Source: Flavobacterium supellecticarium (GTDB lineage Bacteria; Bacteroidota; Bacteroidia; Flavobacteriales; Flavobacteriaceae). Taken from it: DNA of 64,000 bases. Position numbers and translations under genes: made by a program. Shown one piece after another: positions 8,624 through 15,960 of this stretch. Within the stretch, counting starts at the first letter, position 1; each line of letters begins with the position of its first letter. A model generated the notes under the pieces. It worked only from the letters and a program-made list of their open reading frames with translations, did no database searches and was not told the DNA's origin. Location of the stretch: NCBI RefSeq assembly GCF_004801375.1, contig NZ_SSNZ01000008.1:62001-126000 (forward strand), read 5' to 3'.

Positions 8624-10813
8624 TATCCTTATATCACTTTAAATATCGATAAAGATGGTATGGGTAACGATGTCGGAACCACAACCTTTTTCTATATCGA
8701 TGACTTATGGGTTGGAAAACAGCTTATTGAAGAACAGCGCTACGACGATCGTGGTCGTATTACCGAAAACAATTTAGGTCAGTATAATTATACCAACGCC
8801 GACAAGGTCTACCAAAACACTTCCATCGACCTGAACATAGCGGACGCTTCCTACTATCAAAACCGGGACGGGATTTTTAATGATGGCATGGAAGAACAAA
8901 AGGGATGGTCGGATTTGGGACTCGGATGGGACATTTTCGGCAAACCGACTTACGACGATTCCAAAGTCAAATCCGGAAAATATTCGCTAAAAATTCATAA
9001 TCCAACCAACTCGGATAAAACCTTACATTCCGATCACTGGATTCCGATTGATAACCCGCATGGCGCCTCCTATACCTTTTCCGGATGGGTATATAGTGAC
9101 GGACCTTCTTCTCAGATTTTTCTGTTTATGAATTCCGAGACTGAAACCGGGTACTATACTATCGTGGCCGACAAATATACCGAAGTCACCAACCAATGGG
9201 TCTATTTGGAACGAACGGTCTATGTACCATCACATATCAAAAAACTCAATATTCGCGTGGATAATAACGGTGGTGGAAATGTTTGGTTTGATGACATTAG
9301 GATTCGCAAAACGGATAATCCGAAAACGGATCTACGTCAGTTGGATGTTACCTACGATATGTTTAAAAATCCGGTTTCCATTACCGAAACCGGTGTCGAA
9401 AAAATCGATTTTAAATACAGTGATAGTCATTATCGATCGGCGATGTTTTATGGTGGTTTACAAACCGATAGCACCCAACGGCAGTTTCGAAAAGATTATG
9501 CTTCCGACGGTTCGATGGAAATTACTACAAACCAGCAAACGGGCGAATCTACGTTTGTATTCTTTGTGGGAGGAGATGCCTATAGTGCTCCGGCAGTATT
9601 TAAAGATAACGGCGCCACTTCGGAATTGCTGTATTTAGAACGGGATTATCAGGGTAGTATCATAGCTGTTTTGGATCAGGTTGGGGCCATTGTCGAAAAA
9701 CGTCTTTTTGATCCATGGGGTGCGATTGTAAAAGTACAGGACGGACAAGGTCGAAATCTGGCCGGATTAACGGTTTTAGACAGAGGTTATACCGGACACG
9801 AACATCTGCAAAGCGTCGGAATTATCAATATGAACGGACGTTTATACGATCCGAAATTACGCCGGTTCCTGTCGCCTGACAATTATATTCAGGATCTTTT
9901 TAATACCCAAAACTATAACCGCTATGGGTATTGTTTAAACAATCCAACCAAATACACCGATCCAACCGGGGAATGGTGGTGGCAGGCCATAGGGTATCTG
10001 GTGTCGGCCTATATACACGGAGCCCAGACAACCGGAGAGGTAAATCCGTATAAATGGGGAGATACCGGAGTCTACAATGCGATTTTAGGACCTACATCAT
10101 CGGCCATTTCCTATGCCGCTACGGAATATGCGAATACCTATATTGATAACTATAATAACCATCCGACCCTAAACTATTATGGGGAAGTCATTAACCGGAA
10201 TGAGCATCCGTATGTACCGGTAGCGGTCATTCAGATGCCCACACAACATCATTTTCTGGGGGTAAACATGACGGCACTTTCGGACGGTAATTTTCTGGAT
10301 CGGTTTGTATATGGCACGTTTAACAGCTTTAGTATCCCGGTACAATATTTGATGGGAAGAAGCGTTCAGGATGGTAGTATGCGTAACCTCAACGGTACGC
10401 CTACCGCCACAGAGGAGGGTGTTTTAGCTTTTGGTTCGTTACCGCTATGGTTTATAGGGGGTAATGCGGGTGCAACGCAAGTAGGGGCAGGTACTGACTT
10501 ATTGGCGAAAACCGGGCAAGTTGCTAAGGGGGTAACAAACACAGTAACAAGGTCAGAATCAGTATTAGGACATATTTTTAGAGATGCTACTGGACACGTT
10601 AATCCTTCAACGCTTACGTCACAAAACAGATATATTCAATTGTTCGAAAGTGTAGCTAATAACCCAGCAAATCTGAATCAAAGTATCTTAGCACCAAATG
10701 CCATAAAAAATGGAGCTGAAGGATTTACTCAAACTTTTAAGAATGGTCAAATATGGGTACAGACAAGAAATGGAAAAATATTTGATGCAGGCGTAAATTT
10801 AATTCCAAGATAA
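8624..10813 (+). CDS. C-terminal RHS core and toxin tip 1 of the split RHS toxin
   Basis: Same frame as the previous segment; the first ATG after the TAA is at 8660. It contains a lectin-like module (about residues 60-220), then the RHS core ending in the hallmark RYGYCLNNPTKYTDPTGEW near residue 420-440. A pre-toxin stretch follows (MRNLNGTPTATEEGV...GGNAGATQ, starting at 10379). The last ~90 residues are the variable tip (VLGHIFRDATGHVNPST...GQIWVQTRNGKIF). The tip looks like a small nuclease-type RHS/CDI tip, but I cannot name its family securely. The putative immunity gene starts 3 nt after the stop. Confidence 0.8.
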   Translation, partial: YPYITLNIDKDGMGNDVGTTTFFYIDDLWVGKQLIEEQRYDDRGRITENNLGQYNYTNADKVYQNTSIDLNIADASYYQNRDGIFNDGMEEQKGWSDLGLGWDIFGKPTYDDSKVKSGKYSLKIHNPTNSDKTLHSDHWIPIDNPHGASYTFSGWVYSDGPSSQIFLFMNSETETGYYTIVADKYTEVTNQWVYLERTVYVPSHIKKLNIRVDNNGGGNVWFDDIRIRKTDNPKTDLRQLDVTYDMFKNPVSITETGVEKIDFKYSDSHYRSAMFYGGLQTDSTQRQFRKDYASDGSMEITTNQQTGESTFVFFVGGDAYSAPAVFKDNGATSELLYLERDYQGSIIAVLDQVGAIVEKRLFDPWGAIVKVQDGQGRNLAGLTVLDRGYTGHEHLQSVGIINMNGRLYDPKLRRFLSPDNYIQDLFNTQNYNRYGYCLNNPTKYTDPTGEWWWQAIGYLVSAYIHGAQTTGEVNPYKWGDTGVYNAILGPTSSAISYAATEYANTYIDNYNNHPTLNYYGEVINRNEHPYVPVAVIQMPTQHHFLGVNMTALSDGNFLDRFVYGTFNSFSIPVQYLMGRSVQDGSMRNLNGTPTATEEGVLAFGSLPLWFIGGNAGATQVGAGTDLLAKTGQVAKGVTNTVTRSESVLGHIFRDATGHVNPSTLTSQNRYIQLFESVANNPANLNQSILAPNAIKNGAEGFTQTFKNGQIWVQTRNGKIFDAGVNLIPR
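10357..10534 (+). repeat. Cassette tag repeat, copy 1 (in the full-length RHS gene)
   Basis: The DNA from GGAAGAAGCGTTCAGG to GCTAAGGGGGTA codes for the pre-toxin junction. It recurs five times downstream. This copy is closest to copy 5: I count three base differences over about 156 nt from the ATG, and the linker GAGTDLLAKTGQVAKG is shared. Confidence 0.9.
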
Positions 10814-10816
10814 ATT

Positions 10817-11305
10817 ATGAGAAAATTTACTATAGCATTAGATAAAGATATTAATAAGCAATATAATGATGCGGCTATTTATTATCAAAAAAGCATTGAT
10901 GAAGGCGAGATTAATCTTGAAACTTTTTTAAACCTATCTTTTTTATATTGGAATTTTCAGGATTTTGGTTTCTTTTCTTATTATAAAATATCGGAAGAAT
11001 TAAGGAATATTGGATACGATAAGTATCCTGAAATTTTAGACATAGGGCTAAGCAAGTTCCCTAATAATTTAGAATTGAATTTTTGGAAGAAGTATTTTCA
11101 GCATATTATTTATGGTGATGAGTTTTCAGAAAAAGACTGCGAAAATCTTTTAAAAGAGTATGGAGATAGTGAAAGTATTGTACCCTATTTCTTTCTTTAC
11201 CTTTTTGATAAAGAAAAATATAAACAAAAAAGAAATGAGTTATTAGCACTTTGTAAAAAAAAACCTACTGCAAAAAATCTATATATAAAATCAATAGTTG
11301 GATAG
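10817..11305 (+). CDS. Putative immunity protein for RHS tip 1
   Basis: A 162-residue cytosolic-looking protein (MRKFTIALDKDINKQYND) starting 3 nt after the toxin stop, as expected for an immunity partner. It is helical and may be TPR-like (AAIYYQKSIDEGEINLETFLNLSFLYWNFQ), with no signal peptide. Assignment as immunity rests on position, size and AT-rich composition; the family is not recognised. A degenerate microprotein copy begins one base after its stop. Confidence 0.65.
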   Translation: MRKFTIALDKDINKQYNDAAIYYQKSIDEGEINLETFLNLSFLYWNFQDFGFFSYYKISEELRNIGYDKYPEILDIGLSKFPNNLELNFWKKYFQHIIYGDEFSEKDCENLLKEYGDSESIVPYFFLYLFDKEKYKQKRNELLALCKKKPTAKNLYIKSIVG

Positions 11306-11306
11306 T

Positions 11307-11355
11307 GTGAAACTATTCCTAAAAATATTATTTTGAATAGGTTGACAGATTTTAG
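11307..11355 (+). pseudogene. Remnant of the cassette microprotein (5' and 3' ends only)
   Basis: Immediately after the immunity stop, GTG AAA CTA TTC CTA AAA ATA TTA TTT TGA reads as MKLFLKILF. This matches the first residues of the microproteins at 12319 and 15437 (MNLFIKLLLF, MKLFVKILLH). It is followed by GGTTGACAGATTTTAG, which resembles their 3' ends. The middle is deleted. Confidence 0.55.
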
Positions 11356-11373
11356 AACGGGTCTTCTTTAATA

Positions 11374-11544
11374 GGAAAAAGCGTTCAGGATGGTAGTATG
11401 CGTAACCTTAACGGTACGCCTACGGCCACAGAGGAGGGTGTTTTAGCTTTTGGTTCGTTACCGCTGTGGTTTATAGGGGGTAATGCGGGTGCAACGCAAG
11501 CAGAGACGGGAGCCAAATTGCTGGAGCAAACCGGGCAAGTTGCT
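11374..11544 (+). repeat. Cassette tag repeat, copy 2
   Basis: The repeat begins at GGAAAAAGCGTTCAGG and covers the tag coding sequence of the ParB-like orphan toxin. The first 34 encoded residues are identical to copy 1. The linker differs (AETGAKLLEQTGQV), showing that the exact recombination end varies. Confidence 0.9.
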
Positions 11545-11823
11545 GAGACGGGAACTAAGTTAGGAACGTATGAATTAGAAATAACTCACGGGCTTACTAA
11601 ATCCAAAAATGCTTTTTCAAAACTTAAAGCTAATATAAAGCTAAATGGGATTCAGGAACCAATAAAGTTTGTAGAGCATAATGGTAAAAGATTCGTTGTT
11701 GACGGCCACCATCGCTTAAGGGCAGCAAAAGAGTTGGGAATTCAAAATGTTCCAGTACAGCAAGTAAAACTACCTTATGCTGGTTATAAATCAGTTGATG
11801 ATCTAATTTATTCTCGTTACTAA
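11398..11823 (+). CDS. Orphan RHS toxin tip 2 with ParB-like domain
   Basis: A 141-residue ORF with the 34-residue RHS tag (MRNLNGTPTATEEG...NAGATQ), a short linker, and a ParB/sulfiredoxin-like domain from about residue 75 to 130. The core motif VVDGHHRLRAAKELG (DGHHR at 102-106) is typical of ParB-like nuclease or NTPase folds used as polymorphic toxin tips. It has no signal peptide or RHS shell, so it can act only if recombined onto the RHS gene or expressed internally. The frame is open 15 codons upstream of the ATG to a TAG, so the ATG is a tag-internal Met. Immunity overlaps the stop (TAATG). Confidence 0.75.
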   Translation: MRNLNGTPTATEEGVLAFGSLPLWFIGGNAGATQAETGAKLLEQTGQVAETGTKLGTYELEITHGLTKSKNAFSKLKANIKLNGIQEPIKFVEHNGKRFVVDGHHRLRAAKELGIQNVPVQQVKLPYAGYKSVDDLIYSRY

Positions 11824-12293
11824 TGGCAATTTGGCAATATACATTTCAAGTTTTACCAAAAGAAAGTGTAAATACTTTAGCGGAAGATTTTTCCTTTAAC
11901 TATACAGATGAAGGATTTGATGATGAGTTATTTTGGGAAAATTACCCCCTTAAAAAAGGCTTTTTTAATAAAATCAATTCAATCCTCGAAAAAACTAAAT
12001 CTTGGAGTAACGATATTGATTTATACGGTAATCAGGAATCAAATTGCTTTGAGGTTCTTTCTGATAATGAAGGTAATGTTCTCTCTGTTTCTTTTAGATT
12101 AGATTTTACAAGTAACTATGAATCGATATTAAGGCACATTCTTGAGTTTTGTAGCCTTAACGGATTAGTCATTTTAGATGAAGGGTTAAATATTGTTCCG
12201 TTGAATCACGGACAAGTACTTAGTGTTATAAGAAATTCACAGCAAATGAAAAGGTATAAAGAATTGTCTGAAGAAGATGAAAATTATTATTAG
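11823..12293 (+). CDS. Putative immunity protein for the ParB-like tip
   Basis: A 156-residue acidic protein (MAIWQYTFQVLPKESVNT) whose ATG shares one base with the toxin stop, indicating translational coupling. There is no signal peptide or membrane segment. It contains FEVLSDNEGNVLSVSFRLDF and a C-terminal helical region, and resembles general small RHS immunity proteins in size and charge only. Role inferred from position. Confidence 0.65.
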   Translation: MAIWQYTFQVLPKESVNTLAEDFSFNYTDEGFDDELFWENYPLKKGFFNKINSILEKTKSWSNDIDLYGNQESNCFEVLSDNEGNVLSVSFRLDFTSNYESILRHILEFCSLNGLVILDEGLNIVPLNHGQVLSVIRNSQQMKRYKELSEEDENYY

Positions 12294-12318
12294 TACTAAA
12301 AAGATAAGGAAACACAAA

Positions 12319-12510
12319 ATGAACTTGTTTATTAAATTATTACTGTTTGTTTTTGTTGCACTCGTTACGAATGTAAAAGTAATGGGTGCAGCCATTACTT
12401 TTCCGAATATTCAGGAGAGAACAAATTCAAATTTATTTCATACACAGATAGCAAAGACAGATGGTTCCATCCTGAAAAAAGTTGATGGTCTACTAGTCGA
12501 CCTGTTTTAA
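12319..12510 (+). CDS. Cassette-associated exported microprotein, copy A (63 aa)
   Basis: From ATG 12319 the protein has a hydrophobic signal-like N-terminus (MNLFIKLLLFVFVALVTN) with a likely cut near VMGA, then about 40 polar residues (TFPNIQERTNSN) ending KKVDGLLVDLF. A start at 12277 is possible but would add 14 charged residues before the signal and is absent from the paralogue. It is 58/63 identical by my count to the copy at 14276. It follows the immunity gene by 25 nt. I do not recognise the family. Confidence 0.65.
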   Translation: MNLFIKLLLFVFVALVTNVKVMGAAITFPNIQERTNSNLFHTQIAKTDGSILKKVDGLLVDLF

Positions 12511-12527
12511 GATTAGTTTTCTTTAAT

Positions 12528-12700
12528 AGGAAGTAAGCGTTCAGGATGGTAGTATGCGTAACCTAAACGGAACGCCTACCGCTACGGAAGAGGGTGTTTT
12601 AGCTTTTGGTTCGTTACCGCTATGGTTTATAGGAGGTAATGCCGGCGCGACACAAGCAGAGGCAAGTACCAAATTGTTGGAGCAAACCGGACAAGTACAA
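12528..12700 (+). repeat. Cassette tag repeat, copy 3
   Basis: Starts at AGGAAGTAAGCGTTCAGG. It encodes the same 34 residues as copy 1 but with many synonymous changes, for example CTA AAC GGA and GCC GGC GCG ACA. It forms a DNA subtype with copy 4. Confidence 0.9.
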
Positions 12701-12988
12701 TCTTTAGGTGGAGGAAGAACCGCAGTAAAACAATGGTTACAAGGAGCAGGTAACTTAGAGCGGGGTACATTGATTCAAAATATAGAGTCTGCGGGCTTCA
12801 AAAGAATGAGTCCTAAAACTTCCCCTGTAAGCGTTTTTGAGCGGGGCGGTATGCGAATCCGATTAGACCCACCGCAATCAGGAACACCTTTCAATCATAT
12901 GCATTTGGAGTATGGAGGGAACAGTTATAATATCTTCCTCAATCCAGTGAATTATAAAAGCTCTGCAGCTCATATTCCAATCAGATAA
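12554..12988 (+). CDS. Orphan RHS toxin tip 3, unassigned nuclease-like domain
   Basis: A 144-residue ORF with the conserved tag, linker AEASTKLLEQTGQV, and a C-terminal domain of about 95 residues. It carries a GMRIRLDPPQSGTP stretch, FNHMHLEY and a terminal AHIPIR. The RIRLDPP...HxH...HIPI pattern recalls a widespread small RHS tip family, possibly the polymorphic toxin type 24 group, but that name is from memory and unverified. The two histidines in HMH and the terminal H are plausible catalytic residues. The immunity gene abuts the stop with no gap. Confidence 0.65.
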   Translation: MRNLNGTPTATEEGVLAFGSLPLWFIGGNAGATQAEASTKLLEQTGQVQSLGGGRTAVKQWLQGAGNLERGTLIQNIESAGFKRMSPKTSPVSVFERGGMRIRLDPPQSGTPFNHMHLEYGGNSYNIFLNPVNYKSSAAHIPIR

Positions 12989-13345
12989 ATGAGTATTAAT
13001 ATGGAAAAGAAATTAGAATATTCGTTTGATGACGAGCCGGTAAGTAAGTTTTGCTACGATTTAGATACTCAAAAAATAGAAGTTCATTTTAGAGGACACT
13101 ATGATTTGATTAAGGATACATATTTAGATGCTCCTTGTATTTGGGTTATTGAAAATTGGGAGTATGCAAAATGTACGCTTGGGGATGAGCAAAAGCGATA
13201 TGATTTAAATAAGCACATAGGTGTTTTCAGTTTAATCTTATATATGAAATATAACGATAACAAAGAATTGGAAATGCTCGTGAATACTGTTGATAATAGA
13301 TATCTCACATTGTTTTTTAAAGACCCAAAATTGAGTTTAAAATAA
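12989..13345 (+). CDS. Putative immunity protein for tip 3
   Basis: A 118-residue soluble protein (MSINMEKKLEYSFDDEPVS) beginning directly after the toxin TAA; an internal ATG at 13001 is an alternative start. It is beta-rich looking (KIEVHFRGHYDLIKDTY, CIWVIENWEYAKCTLG). No family recognised. Role inferred from the abutting position. Confidence 0.65.
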   Translation: MSINMEKKLEYSFDDEPVSKFCYDLDTQKIEVHFRGHYDLIKDTYLDAPCIWVIENWEYAKCTLGDEQKRYDLNKHIGVFSLILYMKYNDNKELEMLVNTVDNRYLTLFFKDPKLSLK

Positions 13346-13392
13346 TGTTCCATCCTGAAAAAGTTGACGAACTAAAAGTCTGCCTATTTTAG
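13345..13392 (+). pseudogene. 3' remnant of the cassette microprotein
   Basis: An ATG overlapping the immunity stop (TAATG) opens 15 codons reading MFHPEKVDELKVCLF. The end VDELKVCLF matches the microprotein C-terminus VDGLLVDLF, while the signal-peptide half is missing. It could be translated but is most simply a deletion remnant. Confidence 0.5.
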
Positions 13393-13410
13393 GGCGAGTC
13401 TTTTTTAACA

Positions 13411-13580
13411 GGAAATAGCGTTAGGATGGTAGTATGCGTAACCTAAACGGAACGCCTACGGCCACGGAGGAGGGTGTTTTAGCTTTTGGTTCGTTACCGC
13501 TATGGTTTATAGGAGGTAATGCCGGCGCGACACAAGCAGAGGCAGGTACCAAGTTGTTGGAGCAAACTGGACAAGTTACT
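13411..13580 (+). repeat. Cassette tag repeat, copy 4
   Basis: Begins at AGGAAATAGCGTTAGG with one base missing relative to other copies (GCGTT-AGG) before the ATG. Shares the synonymous pattern of copy 3 and the linker AEAGTKLLEQTGQV. Confidence 0.9.
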
Positions 13581-13895
13581 AAGGGAGGAATACAGTTAAC
13601 TAAAAAGACTTTTGGGCATACATTCACTACTCACGGAGATGATATGACAAACTTTTTGATTAACAGGGCAAAAGGTTCTGGTATGGCACAAGGTCAATTC
13701 TTGAACAATCAAAAAGCAGCTCAATTTATTTTAGACAACGTAGGTAAAACAGCAAATGGAGCTGTGAATATTCCTATTCCTAAAGGTTTTCCGGCAAGAG
13801 TTATTATGCCAGACGGAATATTTAAAGCAGCTACTCATATACGACTTGTTCCTAGCGGTGGCGGAGTTAAAACAGCTTATCCATTAATACCTTAA
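13434..13895 (+). CDS. Orphan RHS toxin tip 4, probable RNase-type tip
   Basis: A 153-residue ORF with the conserved tag and a ~95-residue tip. Visible features are KKTFGHTFTTHGDD (H62, H67), GSGMAQGQFLNNQKAAQFI, PIPKGFPARVIMPDG and a terminal VKTAYPLIP (TAYP at 147-150). Paired N-terminal His with a C-terminal T-x-Y-P is a layout seen in BECR-fold and RNase A-like tRNA/RNA-cleaving tips. The assignment is a pattern match, not a family hit. The immunity gene follows after 10 nt. Confidence 0.65.
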   Translation: MRNLNGTPTATEEGVLAFGSLPLWFIGGNAGATQAEAGTKLLEQTGQVTKGGIQLTKKTFGHTFTTHGDDMTNFLINRAKGSGMAQGQFLNNQKAAQFILDNVGKTANGAVNIPIPKGFPARVIMPDGIFKAATHIRLVPSGGGVKTAYPLIP

Positions 13896-13905
13896 TTTTG
13901 GCCTT

Positions 13906-14274
13906 ATGATACTGAAAAAAGAAATAATCGAACAACTTAGCAATGAGTTATCATTGCCTTATACAGGTATAGAACAGGATTGGGATATAGAAATGGCAGA
14001 TTCCAACAGAATTGATGATTTCCTTGAATTTTATCATCAGAATGATTTGTCTACTGATAAAAAAGTAGCTGTAATATCTCTTATTCTTGCTTCTTATGAA
14101 GATTTTCTAAATGAGAATGATTTAGAAATTGATGATAGATGGAACAAAATCAAATTTATATTAGAGTCTGAAAGGCTGATTTTTAATAACTTGATAAAAT
14201 ATTGGTCATTGAGTAACGAAGTAGAAGAAGATAATCTTTTTCGAATAACACTTCTTATGAGGAATATAAAATAA
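13906..14274 (+). CDS. Putative immunity protein for tip 4
   Basis: A 122-residue, strongly acidic, helical protein (MILKKEIIEQLSNELSLP; DLSTDKKVAVISLILASYEDF) with no signal peptide. Its acidic character suits binding to a basic RNase tip. It starts 10 nt after the toxin stop and is followed by the microprotein after one base. Role inferred from position. Confidence 0.65.
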   Translation: MILKKEIIEQLSNELSLPYTGIEQDWDIEMADSNRIDDFLEFYHQNDLSTDKKVAVISLILASYEDFLNENDLEIDDRWNKIKFILESERLIFNNLIKYWSLSNEVEEDNLFRITLLMRNIK

Positions 14275-14275
14275 G

Positions 14276-14467
14276 ATGAACTTGTTTATTAAATTATTAC
14301 AGTTTGTTTTTGTTGCACTCGTTACGAATGTAAAAGTAATGAGTGCAGCCATTACTTTTCCGAATATTCAGGAGAGAACAAATTCAAATTTATTTCAGAC
14401 ACAGATAGCAAAGACGGATGGTCCCATCGTGAAAAAAGTTGATGGCCTACTAGTCGACCTGTTTTAG
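14276..14467 (+). CDS. Cassette-associated exported microprotein, copy B (63 aa)
   Basis: Nearly the same as copy A (five residue differences by my count: 9, 23, 41, 50, 52). It has signal-like MNLFIKLLQFVFVALVTN, a likely cut after VMSA, and the same KKVDGLLVDLF end. The ATG is one base after the immunity TAA, so translation is probably coupled. Differences spare the reading frame, length and both ends, which argues that it is a real gene. Confidence 0.65.
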   Translation: MNLFIKLLQFVFVALVTNVKVMSAAITFPNIQERTNSNLFQTQIAKTDGPIVKKVDGLLVDLF

Positions 14468-14486
14468 GGTAAGTTATTTCTTTAAT

Positions 14487-14674
14487 AGGGAAGAAGCGTT
14501 CAGGATGGTACTATGCGTAACCTCAACGGTACGCCTACGGCCACAGAGGAGGGTGTTTTAGCTTTTGGTTCGTTACCTTTATGGTTTATAGGGGGTAATG
14601 CGGGTGCAACGCAAGTAGGGGCAGGTACTGACTTATTGGCGAAAACCGGGCAAGTTGCTAAGGGGGTACTCAAT
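14487..14674 (+). repeat. Cassette tag repeat, copy 5
   Basis: Starts at GGGAAGAAGCGTTCAGG and runs to GCTAAGGGGGTA. It shares with copy 1 the linker GAGTDLLAKTGQVAKG and nearly all bases, so these two have exchanged sequence most recently. The base before the ATG differs (TACTATG instead of TAGTATG). Confidence 0.9.
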
Positions 14675-14965
14675 GTTCAGCAACGGACTTTACAGCATAT
14701 GTTTGGCCGTCATGCTAAGGATTTTGGAGTAACAGGAAATTGGAGCAAAGCGATGGCAGGTGAATTTGAAGGAGTGATAAAAACCCATATAAAAGGATTA
14801 ACTCCAATTCAGGGAACCTATAGAGGAACACAGCAAGTATTACACTACTATAATTCAAGTACAGGCTTAAATGTTATGACCGATATAAGCGGTAATTTAG
14901 TTGGTGGTTGGAAATTAAGTGCAGATCAAGTTAAATATTTATTGTCTACAGGAGCAATCAAATAA
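14513..14965 (+). CDS. Orphan RHS toxin tip 5, colicin D-like tRNase
   Basis: A 150-residue ORF with the RHS tag and a ~95-residue tip. The pattern QHMFGRHAKDFGVTGNW (residues 61-77), KTHIKGLTPIQGTYRG, HYYNSSTGLNVMTD, GWKLSADQ resembles the colicin D catalytic domain, which cuts tRNA-Arg anticodon loops. H62, H67 and K69 are candidate catalytic residues. It has no shell or export signal of its own. Its linker is that of the main RHS gene, so a simple crossover in the tag would graft this tip onto it. The immunity gene follows after 10 nt. Confidence 0.7.
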   Translation: MRNLNGTPTATEEGVLAFGSLPLWFIGGNAGATQVGAGTDLLAKTGQVAKGVLNVQQRTLQHMFGRHAKDFGVTGNWSKAMAGEFEGVIKTHIKGLTPIQGTYRGTQQVLHYYNSSTGLNVMTDISGNLVGGWKLSADQVKYLLSTGAIK

Positions 14966-14975
14966 AGTAAATTTT

Positions 14976-15440
14976 ATGCCAGAATATTTTGATATATCGC
15001 TAATAGCCCCAAAAACAAAATCTTCAAAATCAGAAATAGAGTTTTGTTTGAATGAGCTTGAATTATCTGAAGGAGAAAACACATCTGAAATATTTTCAGG
15101 AAGACAAATTTTAGTGTCGATTATTGATGCTGATGAATCTGATTTTGAAGAATTATCTATTGGCCTGCCCGAACAGTTTTTTTACAAAGACACTTTTAAA
15201 GAAGACTTAAAAAAACTCACAATTTTTATTAATCGCTTTTTTGAATGTAACGGCAGCTTCAATTATGCTTTGTGTAGCTATGAATTAAATGGCTATCTTA
15301 TTGGAAGCATTAAGAAGTATGAGGAATTCAGCAATACTGATTTCCTAGACCGTTTTCCTATAGTTTATGAAAGAAAATCACCACTTGGATTACCGTTGTT
15401 AAAAACAAATGTGGATGCTCAAGAAATTCTTAAACAATGA
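14976..15440 (+). CDS. Putative immunity protein for the colicin D-like tip
   Basis: A 154-residue acidic protein (MPEYFDISLIAPKTKSSKS). A longer ORF from 14919 would overlap the toxin, and ATG 14976, 10 nt after the toxin stop, is preferred. No signal peptide. The C-terminal half is aromatic (FFECNGSFNYALCSYELNGYLIG). Family not recognised; role inferred from position. Its TGA overlaps the next ATG (ATGA). Confidence 0.65.
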   Translation: MPEYFDISLIAPKTKSSKSEIEFCLNELELSEGENTSEIFSGRQILVSIIDADESDFEELSIGLPEQFFYKDTFKEDLKKLTIFINRFFECNGSFNYALCSYELNGYLIGSIKKYEEFSNTDFLDRFPIVYERKSPLGLPLLKTNVDAQEILKQ

Positions 15441-15571
15441 AGTTGTTTGTCAAAATATTGCTGCATGTTTTGGGTGCACTTGTTGCTAATATGAATGTAA
15501 CAAGTGCAACTATTACATTTCCTAATATTAAGAAAACAGTAACTTCTTTTTTTTTCATAAAGAGATACTAA
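15437..15571 (+). CDS. Cassette-associated exported microprotein, copy C (44 aa, diverged)
   Basis: Translation from the ATG overlapping the immunity stop gives MKLFVKILLHVLGALVAN and SATITFPNIKK, matching the signal peptide and TFPNI motif of copies A and B. A different tail and early TAA follow a T9 run. It may be a diverged functional copy or a truncated one. The same place after the immunity gene and the same start overlap logic support homology. Confidence 0.5.
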   Translation: MKLFVKILLHVLGALVANMNVTSATITFPNIKKTVTSFFFIKRY

Positions 15572-15644
15572 AAACAGTTTTTAAAGTCATTGAAAATGGT
15601 TTGGCGAATTGTTGTCAAAATGGACATAATTTAGTAGCTTATAG

Positions 15645-15854
15645 AAACTGGGGAAAGGAGTTGGGGCAGTTGTCGCTAAAGGGGGAACAGAAGGAGGCTT
15701 GAATTTATTTAAGTTTGGTAAAGCCACTACAACTACAGTATAAGGATGGAGAACTGGTGATAGGATGCTTAAAATGTTCGATCAAGGTTCTCCAGAATTT
15801 AATTGGAAACAGAATTCGGTTTTTTTAAGACAGGAAATGCGTTCAGGATGGTAG
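15645..15854 (+). pseudogene. Broken remnant of a sixth toxin tip
   Basis: One frame reads GVGAVVAKGGTEGGLNLFKF, GKATTTTV, stop, GWRTGDRMLKMFDQGSPEF, NWKQNSVFLRQEMRSGW, stop. The W-N-W-K-Q-N-S...LRQEMR style is typical of RHS tips. It has an internal TAA, no start, and is cut at its 3' end exactly where tag copy 6 begins. No immunity gene is left. It is decayed. Confidence 0.55.
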
Positions 15855-15960
15855 TATGCGTAACCTTAACGGTACGCCTACGGCCACAGAGGAGGGTGTT
15901 GTAGCTTTTAGCTTGTTACCTTTATGGTTTATAGGGGGTAATGCGGGCACGGCGCGAACT
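15829..15960 (+). repeat. Cassette tag repeat, copy 6 (decayed)
   Basis: Starts at ACAGGAAATGCGTTCAGG. It keeps most of the tag DNA but has amino-acid changes (VVAFSLLPLWF) and stops resembling the others after GGTAATGCGGGC. Confidence 0.85.

Noticed and set aside
9222..9638. Plus-strand ORF in another frame of the RHS C-terminal segment
   Set aside because: Overlaps the strongly conserved RHS core in the correct frame; composition looks non-coding.
10357..15960. Six direct repeats taken as a possible CRISPR or integron array
   Set aside because: Repeats are ~165 nt, coding and unevenly spaced, with genes between them. No cas genes or integrase are seen, and the spacers lack the GTTRRRY/RYYYAAC attC core.
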